Positions 8,762 through 19,025 of a DNA stretch of 64,000 bases are shown here, piece after piece. Made by a program: the position numbers and the translations under genes. The stretch's first letter is position 1. Each line of letters opens with the position of its first letter. Where the stretch lies: assembly GCA_037440925.1 (NCBI GenBank), contig JBBITF010000016.1, forward strand, positions 1 to 64,000. Reading direction: 5' to 3'. The notes beneath the pieces are model-generated. The model made no database searches. It saw only the letters and a list, made by a program, of their open reading frames with translations, and was not told the origin of the DNA. The stretch comes from JAABUE01 sp037440925 (GTDB taxonomy: Bacteria; Chloroflexota; Anaerolineae; Anaerolineales; Villigracilaceae).

Positions 8762-9790
8762 GTGGAGCGTCGCCAATATTTACTCAAAAAGATAGGATGG
8801 TCGCTTTTCACTATCTTGTTTGTTCTGGTATTGAATTTTTTTCTGTTCCGCATTTTGCCGGGCGACCCGGCGCGGGCGGGCGTCAAAGATCCGCGTTTGA
8901 AAAAGGAGGCTATCGAGGCGATCCAGGTCCGCTTTGGGTTGGATAAACCAATTATCAATTGTTTCGAGAGTCTCAATCCGGTCAAGTTAGGCAATTGCGC
9001 AATCAATCCGCTCGAGACGCAGTTTTTTATTTATGTTGGCAATTTACTACGAGGCGAGTTGGGTATCAGTTATCATACCAACCGGCCGGTGGCTGCAATT
9101 CTGGCTGAACGATTATGGAACACCATTTTGTTGATTGGCGCCGGGCAGATACTCTCTATTGTCGTAGGGGTGATTTTTGGTATTTTTGCGGCTTGGAAGG
9201 CGCGCACGGTCATTGACTACGGCGCTCTGTTGACCAGTCTGCTGGCTTGGAGTCTGCCGACCTTTTGGTTGGGGATCATTCTGCTGTTCTGGGGCAGCGC
9301 GCATGGTTTACCCATTGGCGGGAAAGCCACGCCGGGCATGTCGAGCATGCCCTGGACAGACCAGTGGGCCGATGTTTTCAAGCACATGCTCCTGCCCACG
9401 CTGACTTATACAATTGTTTATATGGGGGAATACACCTTGATTATGCGTTCCAGTTTGTTAGATGTGTTGGCCGAGGACTACATTCTGACGGCTAAAGCCA
9501 AAGGGCTAAACACTTTTCAGATACTCAAAGATCATGCCTTGAAGAATGCTATGTTGCCGTTGGTCACGGTCATTGCGATCAACCTGGGCTTTACGGTGGC
9601 AGGCGCTTTGCAAATCGAGGCGGTCTTTTCCTGGCCAGGGCTGGGCGGCGCAATTTACGAATCGGTTGTTCGGCGCGATTATCCGGTTTTGCAAGGCGCG
9701 TTCCTGTTGATTGCAGTGGCAGTCATTTTGGCGAATCTCATTGCAGACCTGACGTATTCGTACCTTGACCCGCGCGTACAATCGGAGTGA
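8762..9790 (+). CDS. Peptide ABC importer permease, DppB type
   Basis: Inner-membrane permease of the binding-protein-dependent family, about 342 residues with roughly six membrane helices. It opens VERRQYLLKKIGWSLFTILF, followed by the DppB-typical NFFLFRILPGDPAR. The EAA loop is EDYILTAKAKGLNTFQILKDHALKNAMLPLV, where the ATPase docks. I prefer GTG 8762 because AAAGGAGG ends 5 bases upstream; ATG 8747, five codons earlier, is the alternative and lacks a site. Followed after 3 bases by the fused permease-ATPase gene. Confidence 0.93.
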   Translation: MERRQYLLKKIGWSLFTILFVLVLNFFLFRILPGDPARAGVKDPRLKKEAIEAIQVRFGLDKPIINCFESLNPVKLGNCAINPLETQFFIYVGNLLRGELGISYHTNRPVAAILAERLWNTILLIGAGQILSIVVGVIFGIFAAWKARTVIDYGALLTSLLAWSLPTFWLGIILLFWGSAHGLPIGGKATPGMSSMPWTDQWADVFKHMLLPTLTYTIVYMGEYTLIMRSSLLDVLAEDYILTAKAKGLNTFQILKDHALKNAMLPLVTVIAINLGFTVAGALQIEAVFSWPGLGGAIYESVVRRDYPVLQGAFLLIAVAVILANLIADLTYSYLDPRVQSE

Positions 9791-9793
9791 GCC

Positions 9794-11725
9794 ATGTCAG
9801 CAATCACAGAATCCTCCAAATCAAAGACTCAGTCCACCTCCCCGTTGTTGACCTTTTGGCGTACTTTCCGGCGCAACCCGATGGCATTGGTGGGGCTGAT
9901 AATGTTGGTCATCATCCTCTTGCTGGCCGTGTTTGCGCGCCAACTTGCGCCCTATGATGTGACCTCGTCTGCCAATGTATCTACAGCGGACATCTATAAT
10001 CCCCCTGGCGGAGCGCACTTGCTTGGCACGGACGACGCTGGCAAGGACGTGCTTTCGAACTTCTTCTTCGGCGCGCGTGTTTCGCTGATTGTTGGCTTCT
10101 TTGCAGCCTTCATTTCAGTGTTCATCGGCGGCGTGATTGGCATCGTGGCTGGTTTTTATGGCGGGCGGGTCGAAAATATCCTGATGCGTTTTACCGACAT
10201 CATGCTGGTCATCCCCGACTTGCCGCTCATGGTGGTCATCGTGGCGTTGACCAAGCCCAGCCTGATCAACATTATCTTCGTCATTGGCCTGCTGGGTTGG
10301 ACGACCACTGCGCGCATTGTCCGTTCGCAGACGCTGGCAGTGAAATCGCGCAAGTTCGTGTTGCGGGCGCGTGCGATTGGGGCCGGCAATTTCCACATCA
10401 TCCTGCACCATATCCTGCCGCTGGTGATGCCGTTGTTGGTCGTCAACGCCATCCTGGTCATTTCGCTGGCAATTTTGAACGAGAGCGCGCTCAGTTTCAT
10501 CGGCTTGGGCGACCCAACCGCGCTCTCGTGGGGGCAAATGCTCAACTTCGCTTTTGGGCGCGGCGCTATGTCGGCAGGAGCCTGGTGGGCGCTGATGGTG
10601 CCGGGCCTGGGAATTGTCTGGGTGGTGCTGGCGTTGACGTTGCTCGGGCACGGCCTCGAGCAGGTGTTGAATCCCCGGCTGGAATTCCACCACTTGGAGC
10701 CGGGCCTGCCGGTCGTCCAGGACGAAGCGCGGCAGGCAGTCGCCAGAGCGGAGGACGGACGTCCCATCTTGTTGGAGGTGCAGAATCTCTCGGTTAATTA
10801 CGTCACTGCCGCGAAGCCCCCTGCGCGTGCTGTTGAGAATGTCAGTTTTCAATTGCGTGAAGGCGAGTTGATGGGGTTGGTAGGGGAAAGCGGCTGCGGT
10901 AAGACAACTTTGATGCTGGCTTTGCTGCGTCTGCTGCCGCCTGCCGGACAGATCGTGGGCGGTAAGGTATGGTTCATGGGACAAGACCTGACGGCTATGG
11001 ACGAGACCGAGTTGCAAAATGTCCGTTGGAATGGCATTTCGATCGTCTTCCAGGGCGCGATGAACGCCTTCAACCCGGTGCGCACGGTGGGTGAGCAGAT
11101 CTTCGAAGCCATCCAGAAGCATACGCCCATCTTGCCAGGGGACAAGATTGAAGACCGCGTCAGCGAATTGCTGGAGTTGGTGGGCATTTCTGCTGAGCAT
11201 AAAGCGCATTTCCCACATCAATATTCGGGCGGAATGCGCCAGCGGGCCATGATTGCTATGGCGCTGGCTTGCAACCCGTCGGTGGTGATTGCCGACGAAC
11301 CCACGACAGCATTGGATGTGATGATTCAGGCGCAGATCCTGGAATTGCTCGATTCTCTGCGCAAGAAACTGGGTCTCTCCATCATCTTCGTGACCCATGA
11401 CCTGGGCGTGGTGGCCGAGATGTGCGATTCGGTGCTGGTGATGTACGGAGGCGTGACGGCGGAATATGCCAGCGTGGACACGGTCTATAACGCGCCGCGT
11501 CATCCCTACACCCAGGAATTGCTCAAAGCCTTCCCAGACCTGTCCAAACTGGACAAACGTTTGGCTTCAATCCCCGGCTACCCGCCGCGCTTCGATCAAC
11601 TGCCGCCGGGTTGCCGCTTTGCGCCGCGTTGTCCGCAAGCCGTTGCGCGTTGCCATGAAGAGCAGCCGGCTTTGCACCGGCTGGAAGGCAAGCACGTCGC
11701 CAGTTGTCATTTGCTGGAAACATAA
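9794..11725 (+). CDS. Fused DppC-type permease and DppD-type ATPase
   Basis: A 643-residue single polypeptide. Residues 1 to about 300 are a DppC-type permease: a hydrophobic N-terminal segment, DIYNPPGGAHLLGTDDAGKDVLS, membrane helices and an EAA loop RKFVLRARAIGAGNFHIILHHILP, ending in the usual LLGHGLEQVLNPRLE. After a linker of about 30 residues comes a full ATPase: Walker A GESGCGKTT near residue 362, signature YSGGMRQR, Walker B VVIADEPTTALD, H-loop VTHDLG, and the oligopeptide-transporter C-terminal Cys region (CRFAPRCPQAVARC). The usual arrangement is two genes. The reading frame is continuous, without a stop or restart, so the fusion appears genuine in this sequence. Confidence 0.93.
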   Translation: MSAITESSKSKTQSTSPLLTFWRTFRRNPMALVGLIMLVIILLLAVFARQLAPYDVTSSANVSTADIYNPPGGAHLLGTDDAGKDVLSNFFFGARVSLIVGFFAAFISVFIGGVIGIVAGFYGGRVENILMRFTDIMLVIPDLPLMVVIVALTKPSLINIIFVIGLLGWTTTARIVRSQTLAVKSRKFVLRARAIGAGNFHIILHHILPLVMPLLVVNAILVISLAILNESALSFIGLGDPTALSWGQMLNFAFGRGAMSAGAWWALMVPGLGIVWVVLALTLLGHGLEQVLNPRLEFHHLEPGLPVVQDEARQAVARAEDGRPILLEVQNLSVNYVTAAKPPARAVENVSFQLREGELMGLVGESGCGKTTLMLALLRLLPPAGQIVGGKVWFMGQDLTAMDETELQNVRWNGISIVFQGAMNAFNPVRTVGEQIFEAIQKHTPILPGDKIEDRVSELLELVGISAEHKAHFPHQYSGGMRQRAMIAMALACNPSVVIADEPTTALDVMIQAQILELLDSLRKKLGLSIIFVTHDLGVVAEMCDSVLVMYGGVTAEYASVDTVYNAPRHPYTQELLKAFPDLSKLDKRLASIPGYPPRFDQLPPGCRFAPRCPQAVARCHEEQPALHRLEGKHVASCHLLET

Positions 11726-11736
11726 AAGGTGCTGAC

Positions 11737-12729
11737 ATGACTACTCCGGGTTATTTCCTCGAAGTACGCGATTTGAAGAAATATTTCCAGGCCGGGCGGC
11801 CGGGCTGGTTTTCCAAGTCCACACGTCTTGTCCATGCTGTGGATAACGTTAGCCTGCAATTGCAGCGCGGCGAGGTGATTGCGCTGGTTGGCGAGAGCGG
11901 CTGCGGCAAGTCCACGCTTGCGTTGACGTTGATGGGGTTGGAGAAACCGACCGAAGGGACGATTCTCTTCGAGGGCGAGGACGTCACCTTTGCAGACGAG
12001 AAGAAACTGAAAGCCCTGCGCCAACGTATCCAGATGGTCTTCCAGGACCCCTACGAGTCGCTCAATCCCACCCAAACCATCGAAGAGATCGTCGGCGAGC
12101 CGCTGGTTGTGCATGACCTGGGACTTGGGCCCGCCGAGCGACGCGAGCGTGTGAGGCGCGCCTTAGAAGATGCCGGATTGAAACCGGCGGAGATTTATAT
12201 GCATCGTTTCCCGCATGAACTCTCTGGCGGGCAGCGCCAGCGCGTGGTGATCGCGGGCGCGCTCGTCCTGGAACCTCACCTGCTGCTGGCCGACGAGCCG
12301 GTTTCCATGCTGGATGTCTCCATCCGCGCCGAAATCCTGAACCTGTTGGCAGACCTGCGCAAGACGCGCCAGATTTCGATCATTTTCATTACCCATGACC
12401 TGGGGACGGTCGGGTACTTCGCCGACCGGATTGCGGTCATGTACCTGGGGCGGATCGTAGAAACCGGCAAAATGCGCGAGGTGCTGGAAGACCCACAGCA
12501 CCCTTATACGAAGGCGCTGCTGTCGGTCATCCCGGTCCCCAACCCACGCCTGCGCCGTGAACGGGTCATCTTGCAGGGCGAGACGCCCAATCCCATTGAC
12601 CTGCCCAGCGGCTGCCGCTTTCATCCGCGCTGCCCGCTTGCTGTCGAGCGTTGCAAGCAGGAGGACCCGCCCTATGTGCGCTTGAGCGCCACTCATCAAA
12701 CAGCATGTTGGCTGGTGAAGGAGGCTTAA
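11737..12729 (+). CDS. Peptide ABC importer ATPase, DppF type
   Basis: Second ATPase of the importer, 330 residues. Walker A GESGCGKSTLAL, Q-loop MVFQDPYESLNPTQ, signature LSGGQRQR, Walker B LLLADEPVSMLD, H-loop ITHDLG and a C-terminal oligo_HPY region with CRFHPRCPLAVERC are all present, so it is predicted to be catalytically competent. It would pair with the ATPase half of the preceding fusion protein. ATG 11737 follows AAAAGGTG and is 11 bases after the upstream stop; the frame is open to 11704, inside the preceding gene. The last gene of the importer operon. Confidence 0.95.
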   Translation: MTTPGYFLEVRDLKKYFQAGRPGWFSKSTRLVHAVDNVSLQLQRGEVIALVGESGCGKSTLALTLMGLEKPTEGTILFEGEDVTFADEKKLKALRQRIQMVFQDPYESLNPTQTIEEIVGEPLVVHDLGLGPAERRERVRRALEDAGLKPAEIYMHRFPHELSGGQRQRVVIAGALVLEPHLLLADEPVSMLDVSIRAEILNLLADLRKTRQISIIFITHDLGTVGYFADRIAVMYLGRIVETGKMREVLEDPQHPYTKALLSVIPVPNPRLRRERVILQGETPNPIDLPSGCRFHPRCPLAVERCKQEDPPYVRLSATHQTACWLVKEA

Positions 12730-12746
12730 CAGCAATACGCAGGCCC

Positions 12747-12800
12747 TGTCTACCTGTCTACTTGTCTACCTCCAACCTGTCTACCTCCTCCTTGTCTCCC
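12747..12800. repeat. Polypyrimidine tandem tract
   Basis: Degenerate tandem copies of TGTCTACC (CTGTCTACC, TGTCTACTT, TGTCTACCTCC and so on) with the only Gs at the TG steps. It is related in composition and wording to the tracts at 61-150 and 35385-35426. It lies in the 173-base gap between the importer ATPase and the macroglobulin gene; I see no clear terminator or promoter around it. Confidence 0.55.
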
Positions 12801-12902
12801 CCTGCACCCCTGGAACCAATAGGCTCTTCCCAACGTCAAGGACTTGTGAGAAGATAGGTAAACACACTTTGGCGTGATCGGCAATGTCCCAGGAGGCTGT
12901 TT

Positions 12903-15900
12903 ATGAACGAGAAAAACGGTTCCAAGCACCAAACCCAGGCGGCTATCGGCGCGTTTTTGATCCTTGCGCTGGCTGCTGCGGCCTTTTTCTACATCCAGAG
13001 TAAGAGCGGCCCCGGACAGCCCATTCCTCCTGAAGCCACGCCCCAAGGAGAAACAATCCCCACAGCCGAAGCCACTCCCGGCATCCCAACCATCCGCCTG
13101 AGCGACGGTAACCCTCAGCCGCAGGCGGTCGAGTCCCTGCCGCTGGCGGTCGGGGAGCCGCTCTCGGACGAGGAGACGGCTGCTATTTTGGCGCGCCTGC
13201 CGGCCCTGGCGCCCCTGCCCGGCGAGCAAGTGGACTTCAAACTCCCCGATGAAATCCTGCCGCCGCCGCGCCCCGGCGCAACGATTGACGAACCGTTCCC
13301 CGCGCCGCCAGAAGCGACCGCCCCTGAAGTCTATTCCGGTCCCCTGGAAGTGCTGCGCTACAGCCCGGAGGGAGAAGTCCCCATCGCGCCCTTCGTCAAT
13401 GTGACCTTCAACCAGCCAATGGTGCCGCTCGGCACGCTCGAGGACCTCTCGGCAGAAGAAGTGCCGGTAAAGATCGAGCCGGCTCTGCCCGGCTCCTGGC
13501 GCTGGCTGGGGACGAAAACGCTCAACTTCCAGTACGACTCCGAACTCATCGACCGGCTGCCCAAGGCCACGGTGTACACCGTCACCATCCCGGCCGGAAC
13601 CACCTCCGCAGTGGGCGGCGTGCTGGCTCAAACCGTGCAATTTACCTTCCAAACTCCGGCGCTGACCGTCCAGCAAACCTACCCCTACTCATCTGAGCCG
13701 CAGCCGCTGGAACCGCTCTTCTTCATCGCCTTCGACCAGCGCATTGACCCCGCCGCCGTGCTGAAAACCGTCCAGGTGCAGGCAGGCGTGGGCGTCGTCC
13801 CGATCCGTCTGGCATCCGAGGCCGAAATCGCCGCCGATGAAACCGTCCAAAGCCTGACCCAATCCGCGCCAGAGGGCCGCTGGCTGGCGTTCAAGGCCCT
13901 CTCCCCCCTGCCTAAAGACAGCGCCATCACCGTGACGGTTGGCCCCGGCGCGCCCTCTGCTGAAGGCCCGCTGCTTACCACCGAAGCGCAATCCTACAGT
14001 TTCCAGACCTATGCGCCGCTGGCAATTGAGGAGCATGGCTGTTCCTGGTGGGACGAGAATTGCCCCCCTCTTTCGCCGTTCTACATTCGCTTCAACAACC
14101 CGCTTGATTCCGCTGCTTACAACGAAACCATGCTGCGCGTAGAGCCGGAAATCCCCGGCGCGTCGGTAAACATCATCGGCAATACCATCACCATCCGCGG
14201 CGCGACCGTTGGCCGCACCGCCTACAAGGTCACGGTCAGCGGCCAGGTGAAAGATATTTTCGGGCAGGCGCTTGGCAGGGACCAAACCCTGACCTTCCAG
14301 GTCGGCCCGGCCGAACCCTTCTTGCGCGGCCCAGAAGACAACTTCGTTACCCTCGACCCGGCTGCGTCCAAACCCGCGCTCTCGCTCTACGTCATGAACT
14401 ACAACCGTCTGGACGTGCAAATCTACGCCGTCCAACCTTCCGACTGGCCGGCTTTCAAGCATTACATCCAGGAATACCAGCGCACCGACCAGCCGCCCAC
14501 GCCGCCCGGCCGCCTGCTGCGAGACGAAACCTTGCGCCTCACGGTTCCAAACGACACGCTGACCGAAGTGAACCTCGACCTCAGCCGCGACTTGCAAGGT
14601 GGGTTTGGTCAGTTCTTCGTCATCGTCAAGCCGCCCAAGGGCCTGTTCGAGAGAGAACCTTATTGGGAGCACGTGCTGGTTTGGGTGCAGGTGACGCATA
14701 TCGGCCTGGACGCCTTTGTAGACCACAGCGACATGGTGGTATGGGCCACCGACCTGCGCGACGGAACCCCGCTTCAAGGTCTGGACATCGAGCCTGCTTC
14801 CGGCAAAGGGGGCGTCACCGATGCCGACGGCATCGCCCGTTTCCCCATCCCGGCGGATGGCGCAGCCTGGCTGACGGCCCAACGCGGCGCTGACCAGGCT
14901 ATCCTGCCTGCCTCGAGTTCTTTGTGGGACGATTCCGGCTGGCGCCGCCGCCCGGCCAACGATTTCCTGCGCTGGTACGTCTTTGACGACCGCGCCATGT
15001 ACCGCCCCGGCGAAGAGGTGCATCTCAAAGGTTGGATTCGTTCGATTGGCGGCCGGCAGGATGGCGACGTCGCTTTGCCCGCTGCCGATCTGACAAGCGT
15101 GGAGTACCGCGTCTACGACCCCCAGGGCAACGACATCGGCAGCGGACAGGCAGCCGTCAACGCCCTGGGCGGCTTTGACTTCCAATTTACCTTGCCCGAA
15201 AACGCCAACCTGGGATATGCCACCGTCGAACTGAACGCCAACAGCGGCCTGGATGGACGTAACTATTCGCATTCCTTCCAGATTCAGGAATTCCGCCGCC
15301 CCGAGTTCGAGGTGACCGCCCGCAACGAAACCAGCGGCCCGTACTTTGCCGACGGCTCGGCTACGGTAGCGGTGGAAGCCAAATACTACGCCGGCGGCCC
15401 GCTGCCCAACGCAGACACCAACTGGCTGGTCACATCCACGCCCACCAACTACAACCCGCCCAACTGGCCGGACTTCACCTTCGGCGTCTGGCAGCCCTGG
15501 TGGTGGGGCTACGATGGCTATGATGGAAGCGGCGGCAATTCCCAGACCTTTGCCGGCAAGACCGACGCCAGCGGCACGCACTACCTGAAAATGGATTTCA
15601 CGCCAGATGGCTCCATGCGCCCGTTCAGCGTGCAGGCCGAGGCGACCGTCATGGACGTCAACCGCCAGGCCTGGGCCAGCCGCACCAGCCTGCTCGTCCA
15701 CCCTGCGGACCTGTACGTGGGGCTGCGCAGCGAGCGCTACTTCGTCCAGCGCGGCGAGCCGCTGAAGATTGCCCTCATTGTCACCGACTTGGACGGCAAC
15801 GCCATCCCCGGCCGCAAAATCGAAGTGACCGCCGCACGGCTGGACTGGAAGTTCCAAAACGGCGAGCACCCTTCGGGTACGATGTGGCGCGAGATCGAGG

Positions 15901-18900
15901 CCGACCTGCAAACATGCAGCCTCACTTCGGCGCAAGAGCCGGTAGAGTGTAAATTCGAGACGCCGCTTGGCGGGCGCTACCGCATCACCGCCCTGGTCAC
16001 AGATGACAAAGGCCGCGGCAATAAGAGCCAGTTCATCCGCTGGGTAAGCGGCGGCCAGTTGCCGCCCTCCCGCGAAGTGGAGCAGGAAGAGGCCACCCTG
16101 ATCCCAGACAAGGAGACTTACCAGCCCGGCGACACCGCCGAAATCCTGGTACAGTCGCCGTTCAGCCCGGCCGAGGGCCTGCTCACCGTCAGCCGCAGCG
16201 GATTCTTGTACACCGAGCGTTTCCAGGTCAAGGATGGCAGCGCCGTCCTGCGCGTTCCCATCCAAGAGGCGCATATCCCCAACCTGAACATCCAGGTAGA
16301 CCTGGTCGGGTCGGCCCCGCGCACGGACGATTTCGGCGAGCCGCTGCCAGATGCGCCCGCCCGTCCGGCCTACGCCAGCGGCTCTTTGTCGCTCAGCATC
16401 CCGCCCTTGCGGCGCAGCCTGTCGCTCGACCTGTCCCCGCGTGAGACGGCGCTCGAACCCGGCGGCAGGACGACGCTAGACATTGCGCTCAAGGATGCGG
16501 ACGGAAAGCCGGTCCAGGACGCCGAACTGGCTGTGGTGGTGGTGGACGAATCCATCCTGGCGCTGACGAATTACCAACTCAGCGATCCCCTGGCAGTCTT
16601 CTATGGCAGTCGCCCATCGGATGTATCCAGCGCCTACAGCCGCGCCAGCATCCTGCTTTCCAACCCGCTGGTTTTTGAACAGGAAATGCAAGTCATGGCG
16701 ACCCAAACTGCCATGGATGCAGCCAAGAATGAGACCCTGGCCTTTGGGCTGGCGCCTATGGCGGCAGCCCCGGCGGCGACTGAAGCGCCCGCAATGGAAG
16801 AGGCCGCCGCTGCGCCCGGCGCTCCCGCCCCGCAGCCGGCCATCACGGTGCGCTCGGATTTCAACCCGCTGGCGACTTTTGCTCCCCAGGTGCGCACTGA
16901 CTTCAACGGCCGCGCCAGCGTGGAGGTGCGCCTGCCGGACAACCTGACCCGCTACCGGATTATGGTGGTAGCCGTAGATAGCGCCGGCAGCCGTTTCGGC
17001 TCTGCCGAGAGCAATATCACCGCCCGCCTGCCGCTCATGGTGCGCCCGTCCGCGCCGCGTTTCTTGAACTTCGGCGACACTTTCGAACTGCCCATCGTGC
17101 TGCAAAACCAGACCGACTCCCCGATGATGGTAGAGGTAGCCGTGCAAACGGCCAATGTAAACCTGAGCGGCGCGCGCCCCGTTTCGGGCCAAAGCCCTCA
17201 CAGAACAAGCGGCTTGCGCGTGAACGTGCCAGCCAACGACCGCGTGGAAGTGCGCTTCCCAGCCAGCACGGATTCGGCCGGCACGGCGCGCTTCCAGGTA
17301 GCGGCCGTCTCTGGAAGTTACGCCGACGCTGCAGCGGTGGACTTGCCCGTCTACACGCCTGCCACCACCGAGGCCTTTGCCACCTATGGCGTGGTAGACG
17401 AGGGCGCCATTGCTCAACCGATCATGCGTCCAACCGACGTTTTTCCGCAGTTCGGCGGGCTGGAGGTGCAGACCTCCTCCACCGCTTTGCAGGCGCTGAC
17501 CGATGCGGTTCTGTACCTGGTGAAGTATCCTTACGAATGTTCGGAGCAGATGGCTTCGCGCGTGTTGGGCATCGCCGCCTTGCGGGACGTGCTAACCGCT
17601 TTCGAGGCCGAGGGGTTGCCGTCGGCTGAGGAAATGGAAGCGGTCGTCGGGTCAGATTTGACGCGCTTGGCCGCCCTGCAGAACTACGATGGCGGTTTCC
17701 CGGTCTGGCGCCGCGGGCAAGAGTCCATCCCGTTCTACACCATCCACGTAACCCATGCCCTGGCGCGCGCCGAGTTGAAGGGCTACACCGTCCCGCAATA
17801 TACGAAAGAACAGGCGTTGTATTATTTGCAGGACATCGAGAATCGCTACCCCAGCTGGTACAGCCAGCGCACCCGCTGGACGCTGTCGGCTTATGCGCTG
17901 TACGTGCGCGACCTGGCAGGCGACCATGACCCGGCCAAGGCGCGCCAATTGCTGGCCGAGGCCTCGCTGGAGAACTTGCCGCTGGACGCCGTTGGCTGGC
18001 TGTGGCAGGTGCTGGCGAACGATCCCAACTCCGCGCCGGAAGTGGAGGCCATTCGCCGCTATGTGAGCAACCGCGTCGTGGAAACGGCCGGGGCAGCCAA
18101 TTTTGTCACCGATTTCGACGATCAAAACTATCTGCTGTTGGGTTCCAACCGCCGCACTGAAGCCATCCTGTTGGACGCGCTGATGCAGGACAATCCCAAG
18201 AGCGACCTCATCCCCAAGGTGGTCAACGGCTTGCTGGCGCACCGCAAGCAGGGGCGCTGGAACAATACACAGGAAAATCTATTCGTGTTGTTGGCGCTCG
18301 ACCGCTATTTCAATACCTACGAAGCGCAGACGCCCGATTTTGTGGCGCGCATCTGGCTGGGCGATACCTACGCGGGCAGCCACGCCTACCAGGGATACAG
18401 CGCCGAGCGGCATGAGACCATGCTGCCGATGTCGTACCTGGTAGACCCGGCCCAGCCGGAGGAGCAGGAGTTGGTCATCCAAAAAGAGGGCGCCGGGCGG
18501 CTGTATTACCGCCTGGGCTTGAAATATGCGCCCACCGACCTGTGGCTCGATCCGCTCGACATGGGTTTCGTCGTCCAGCGCGAGTACGAAGGCGTGGATG
18601 ACCCCGAAGATGTTTACCGCGATGCGCAGGGCGTCTGGCATATCCGCGCCGGGGCTCGTGTGCGCGTGCGCTTGACGATGGTGGCCGATTCCCGCCGCTA
18701 TCATGTGGCGCTGGTGGACCCGCTGCCGGCCGGGCTGGAGATCGTCAACCCGGCGCTGGCGGTTTCGCAGGGCGCCCCGCAAGACCCGAACAACCCGGAG
18801 TATCGCTATGGCTGGTGGTGGGGAACCTGGTACGAGCACCAGAACATGCGCGACGAACGCGCCGAGGCCTTTACCACGCTGCTGTGGGACGGCGTGTATG

Positions 18901-19025
18901 AGTACACCTACATCGCGCGCGCTACCACGCCGGGCAAGTTCGTCGCCCCGCCCGCCAAGGCCGAGGAGATGTATTCGCCGGAAGTGTTCGGCCGCAGCGC
19001 CAGCGATTGGGTGGTGGTAGAGTAG
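12903..19025 (+). CDS. Bacterial alpha-2-macroglobulin (MG2 family), thioester type
   Basis: A 2040-residue surface-anchored protein. A hydrophobic segment at about residues 14-31 without a lipobox acts as signal anchor, followed by a Pro/Glu-rich stretch. Ig-like MG domains follow; AMYRPGEEVHLKGWIR near 700 is the MG2 signature, and AELAVVVVDESILAL belongs to the central A2M domain. Ala/Pro/Glu-rich bait-like sequence lies near residues 1280-1310. The thioester motif CSEQ is at 1546-1549 in YPYECSEQMASRVLG, followed by the alpha/alpha toroid and a C-terminal receptor-like domain. Bacterial A2Ms trap proteases; E. coli YfhM is the model and often neighbours pbpC, absent here. AGGAGG precedes ATG 12903. 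The TAG stop is the first three bases of a hairpin repeat. Confidence 0.93.
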   Translation: MNEKNGSKHQTQAAIGAFLILALAAAAFFYIQSKSGPGQPIPPEATPQGETIPTAEATPGIPTIRLSDGNPQPQAVESLPLAVGEPLSDEETAAILARLPALAPLPGEQVDFKLPDEILPPPRPGATIDEPFPAPPEATAPEVYSGPLEVLRYSPEGEVPIAPFVNVTFNQPMVPLGTLEDLSAEEVPVKIEPALPGSWRWLGTKTLNFQYDSELIDRLPKATVYTVTIPAGTTSAVGGVLAQTVQFTFQTPALTVQQTYPYSSEPQPLEPLFFIAFDQRIDPAAVLKTVQVQAGVGVVPIRLASEAEIAADETVQSLTQSAPEGRWLAFKALSPLPKDSAITVTVGPGAPSAEGPLLTTEAQSYSFQTYAPLAIEEHGCSWWDENCPPLSPFYIRFNNPLDSAAYNETMLRVEPEIPGASVNIIGNTITIRGATVGRTAYKVTVSGQVKDIFGQALGRDQTLTFQVGPAEPFLRGPEDNFVTLDPAASKPALSLYVMNYNRLDVQIYAVQPSDWPAFKHYIQEYQRTDQPPTPPGRLLRDETLRLTVPNDTLTEVNLDLSRDLQGGFGQFFVIVKPPKGLFEREPYWEHVLVWVQVTHIGLDAFVDHSDMVVWATDLRDGTPLQGLDIEPASGKGGVTDADGIARFPIPADGAAWLTAQRGADQAILPASSSLWDDSGWRRRPANDFLRWYVFDDRAMYRPGEEVHLKGWIRSIGGRQDGDVALPAADLTSVEYRVYDPQGNDIGSGQAAVNALGGFDFQFTLPENANLGYATVELNANSGLDGRNYSHSFQIQEFRRPEFEVTARNETSGPYFADGSATVAVEAKYYAGGPLPNADTNWLVTSTPTNYNPPNWPDFTFGVWQPWWWGYDGYDGSGGNSQTFAGKTDASGTHYLKMDFTPDGSMRPFSVQAEATVMDVNRQAWASRTSLLVHPADLYVGLRSERYFVQRGEPLKIALIVTDLDGNAIPGRKIEVTAARLDWKFQNGEHPSGTMWREIEADLQTCSLTSAQEPVECKFETPLGGRYRITALVTDDKGRGNKSQFIRWVSGGQLPPSREVEQEEATLIPDKETYQPGDTAEILVQSPFSPAEGLLTVSRSGFLYTERFQVKDGSAVLRVPIQEAHIPNLNIQVDLVGSAPRTDDFGEPLPDAPARPAYASGSLSLSIPPLRRSLSLDLSPRETALEPGGRTTLDIALKDADGKPVQDAELAVVVVDESILALTNYQLSDPLAVFYGSRPSDVSSAYSRASILLSNPLVFEQEMQVMATQTAMDAAKNETLAFGLAPMAAAPAATEAPAMEEAAAAPGAPAPQPAITVRSDFNPLATFAPQVRTDFNGRASVEVRLPDNLTRYRIMVVAVDSAGSRFGSAESNITARLPLMVRPSAPRFLNFGDTFELPIVLQNQTDSPMMVEVAVQTANVNLSGARPVSGQSPHRTSGLRVNVPANDRVEVRFPASTDSAGTARFQVAAVSGSYADAAAVDLPVYTPATTEAFATYGVVDEGAIAQPIMRPTDVFPQFGGLEVQTSSTALQALTDAVLYLVKYPYECSEQMASRVLGIAALRDVLTAFEAEGLPSAEEMEAVVGSDLTRLAALQNYDGGFPVWRRGQESIPFYTIHVTHALARAELKGYTVPQYTKEQALYYLQDIENRYPSWYSQRTRWTLSAYALYVRDLAGDHDPAKARQLLAEASLENLPLDAVGWLWQVLANDPNSAPEVEAIRRYVSNRVVETAGAANFVTDFDDQNYLLLGSNRRTEAILLDALMQDNPKSDLIPKVVNGLLAHRKQGRWNNTQENLFVLLALDRYFNTYEAQTPDFVARIWLGDTYAGSHAYQGYSAERHETMLPMSYLVDPAQPEEQELVIQKEGAGRLYYRLGLKYAPTDLWLDPLDMGFVVQREYEGVDDPEDVYRDAQGVWHIRAGARVRVRLTMVADSRRYHVALVDPLPAGLEIVNPALAVSQGAPQDPNNPEYRYGWWWGTWYEHQNMRDERAEAFTTLLWDGVYEYTYIARATTPGKFVAPPAKAEEMYSPEVFGRSASDWVVVE

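Noticed and set aside
13689..16274. 861-codon minus-strand open frame inside the macroglobulin gene
   Set aside because: Very long but antisense to a gene with clear MG2 and thioester motifs; composition is Gly/Val/Ala/Arg-rich with no recognisable domain, as expected from codon bias on the opposite strand.
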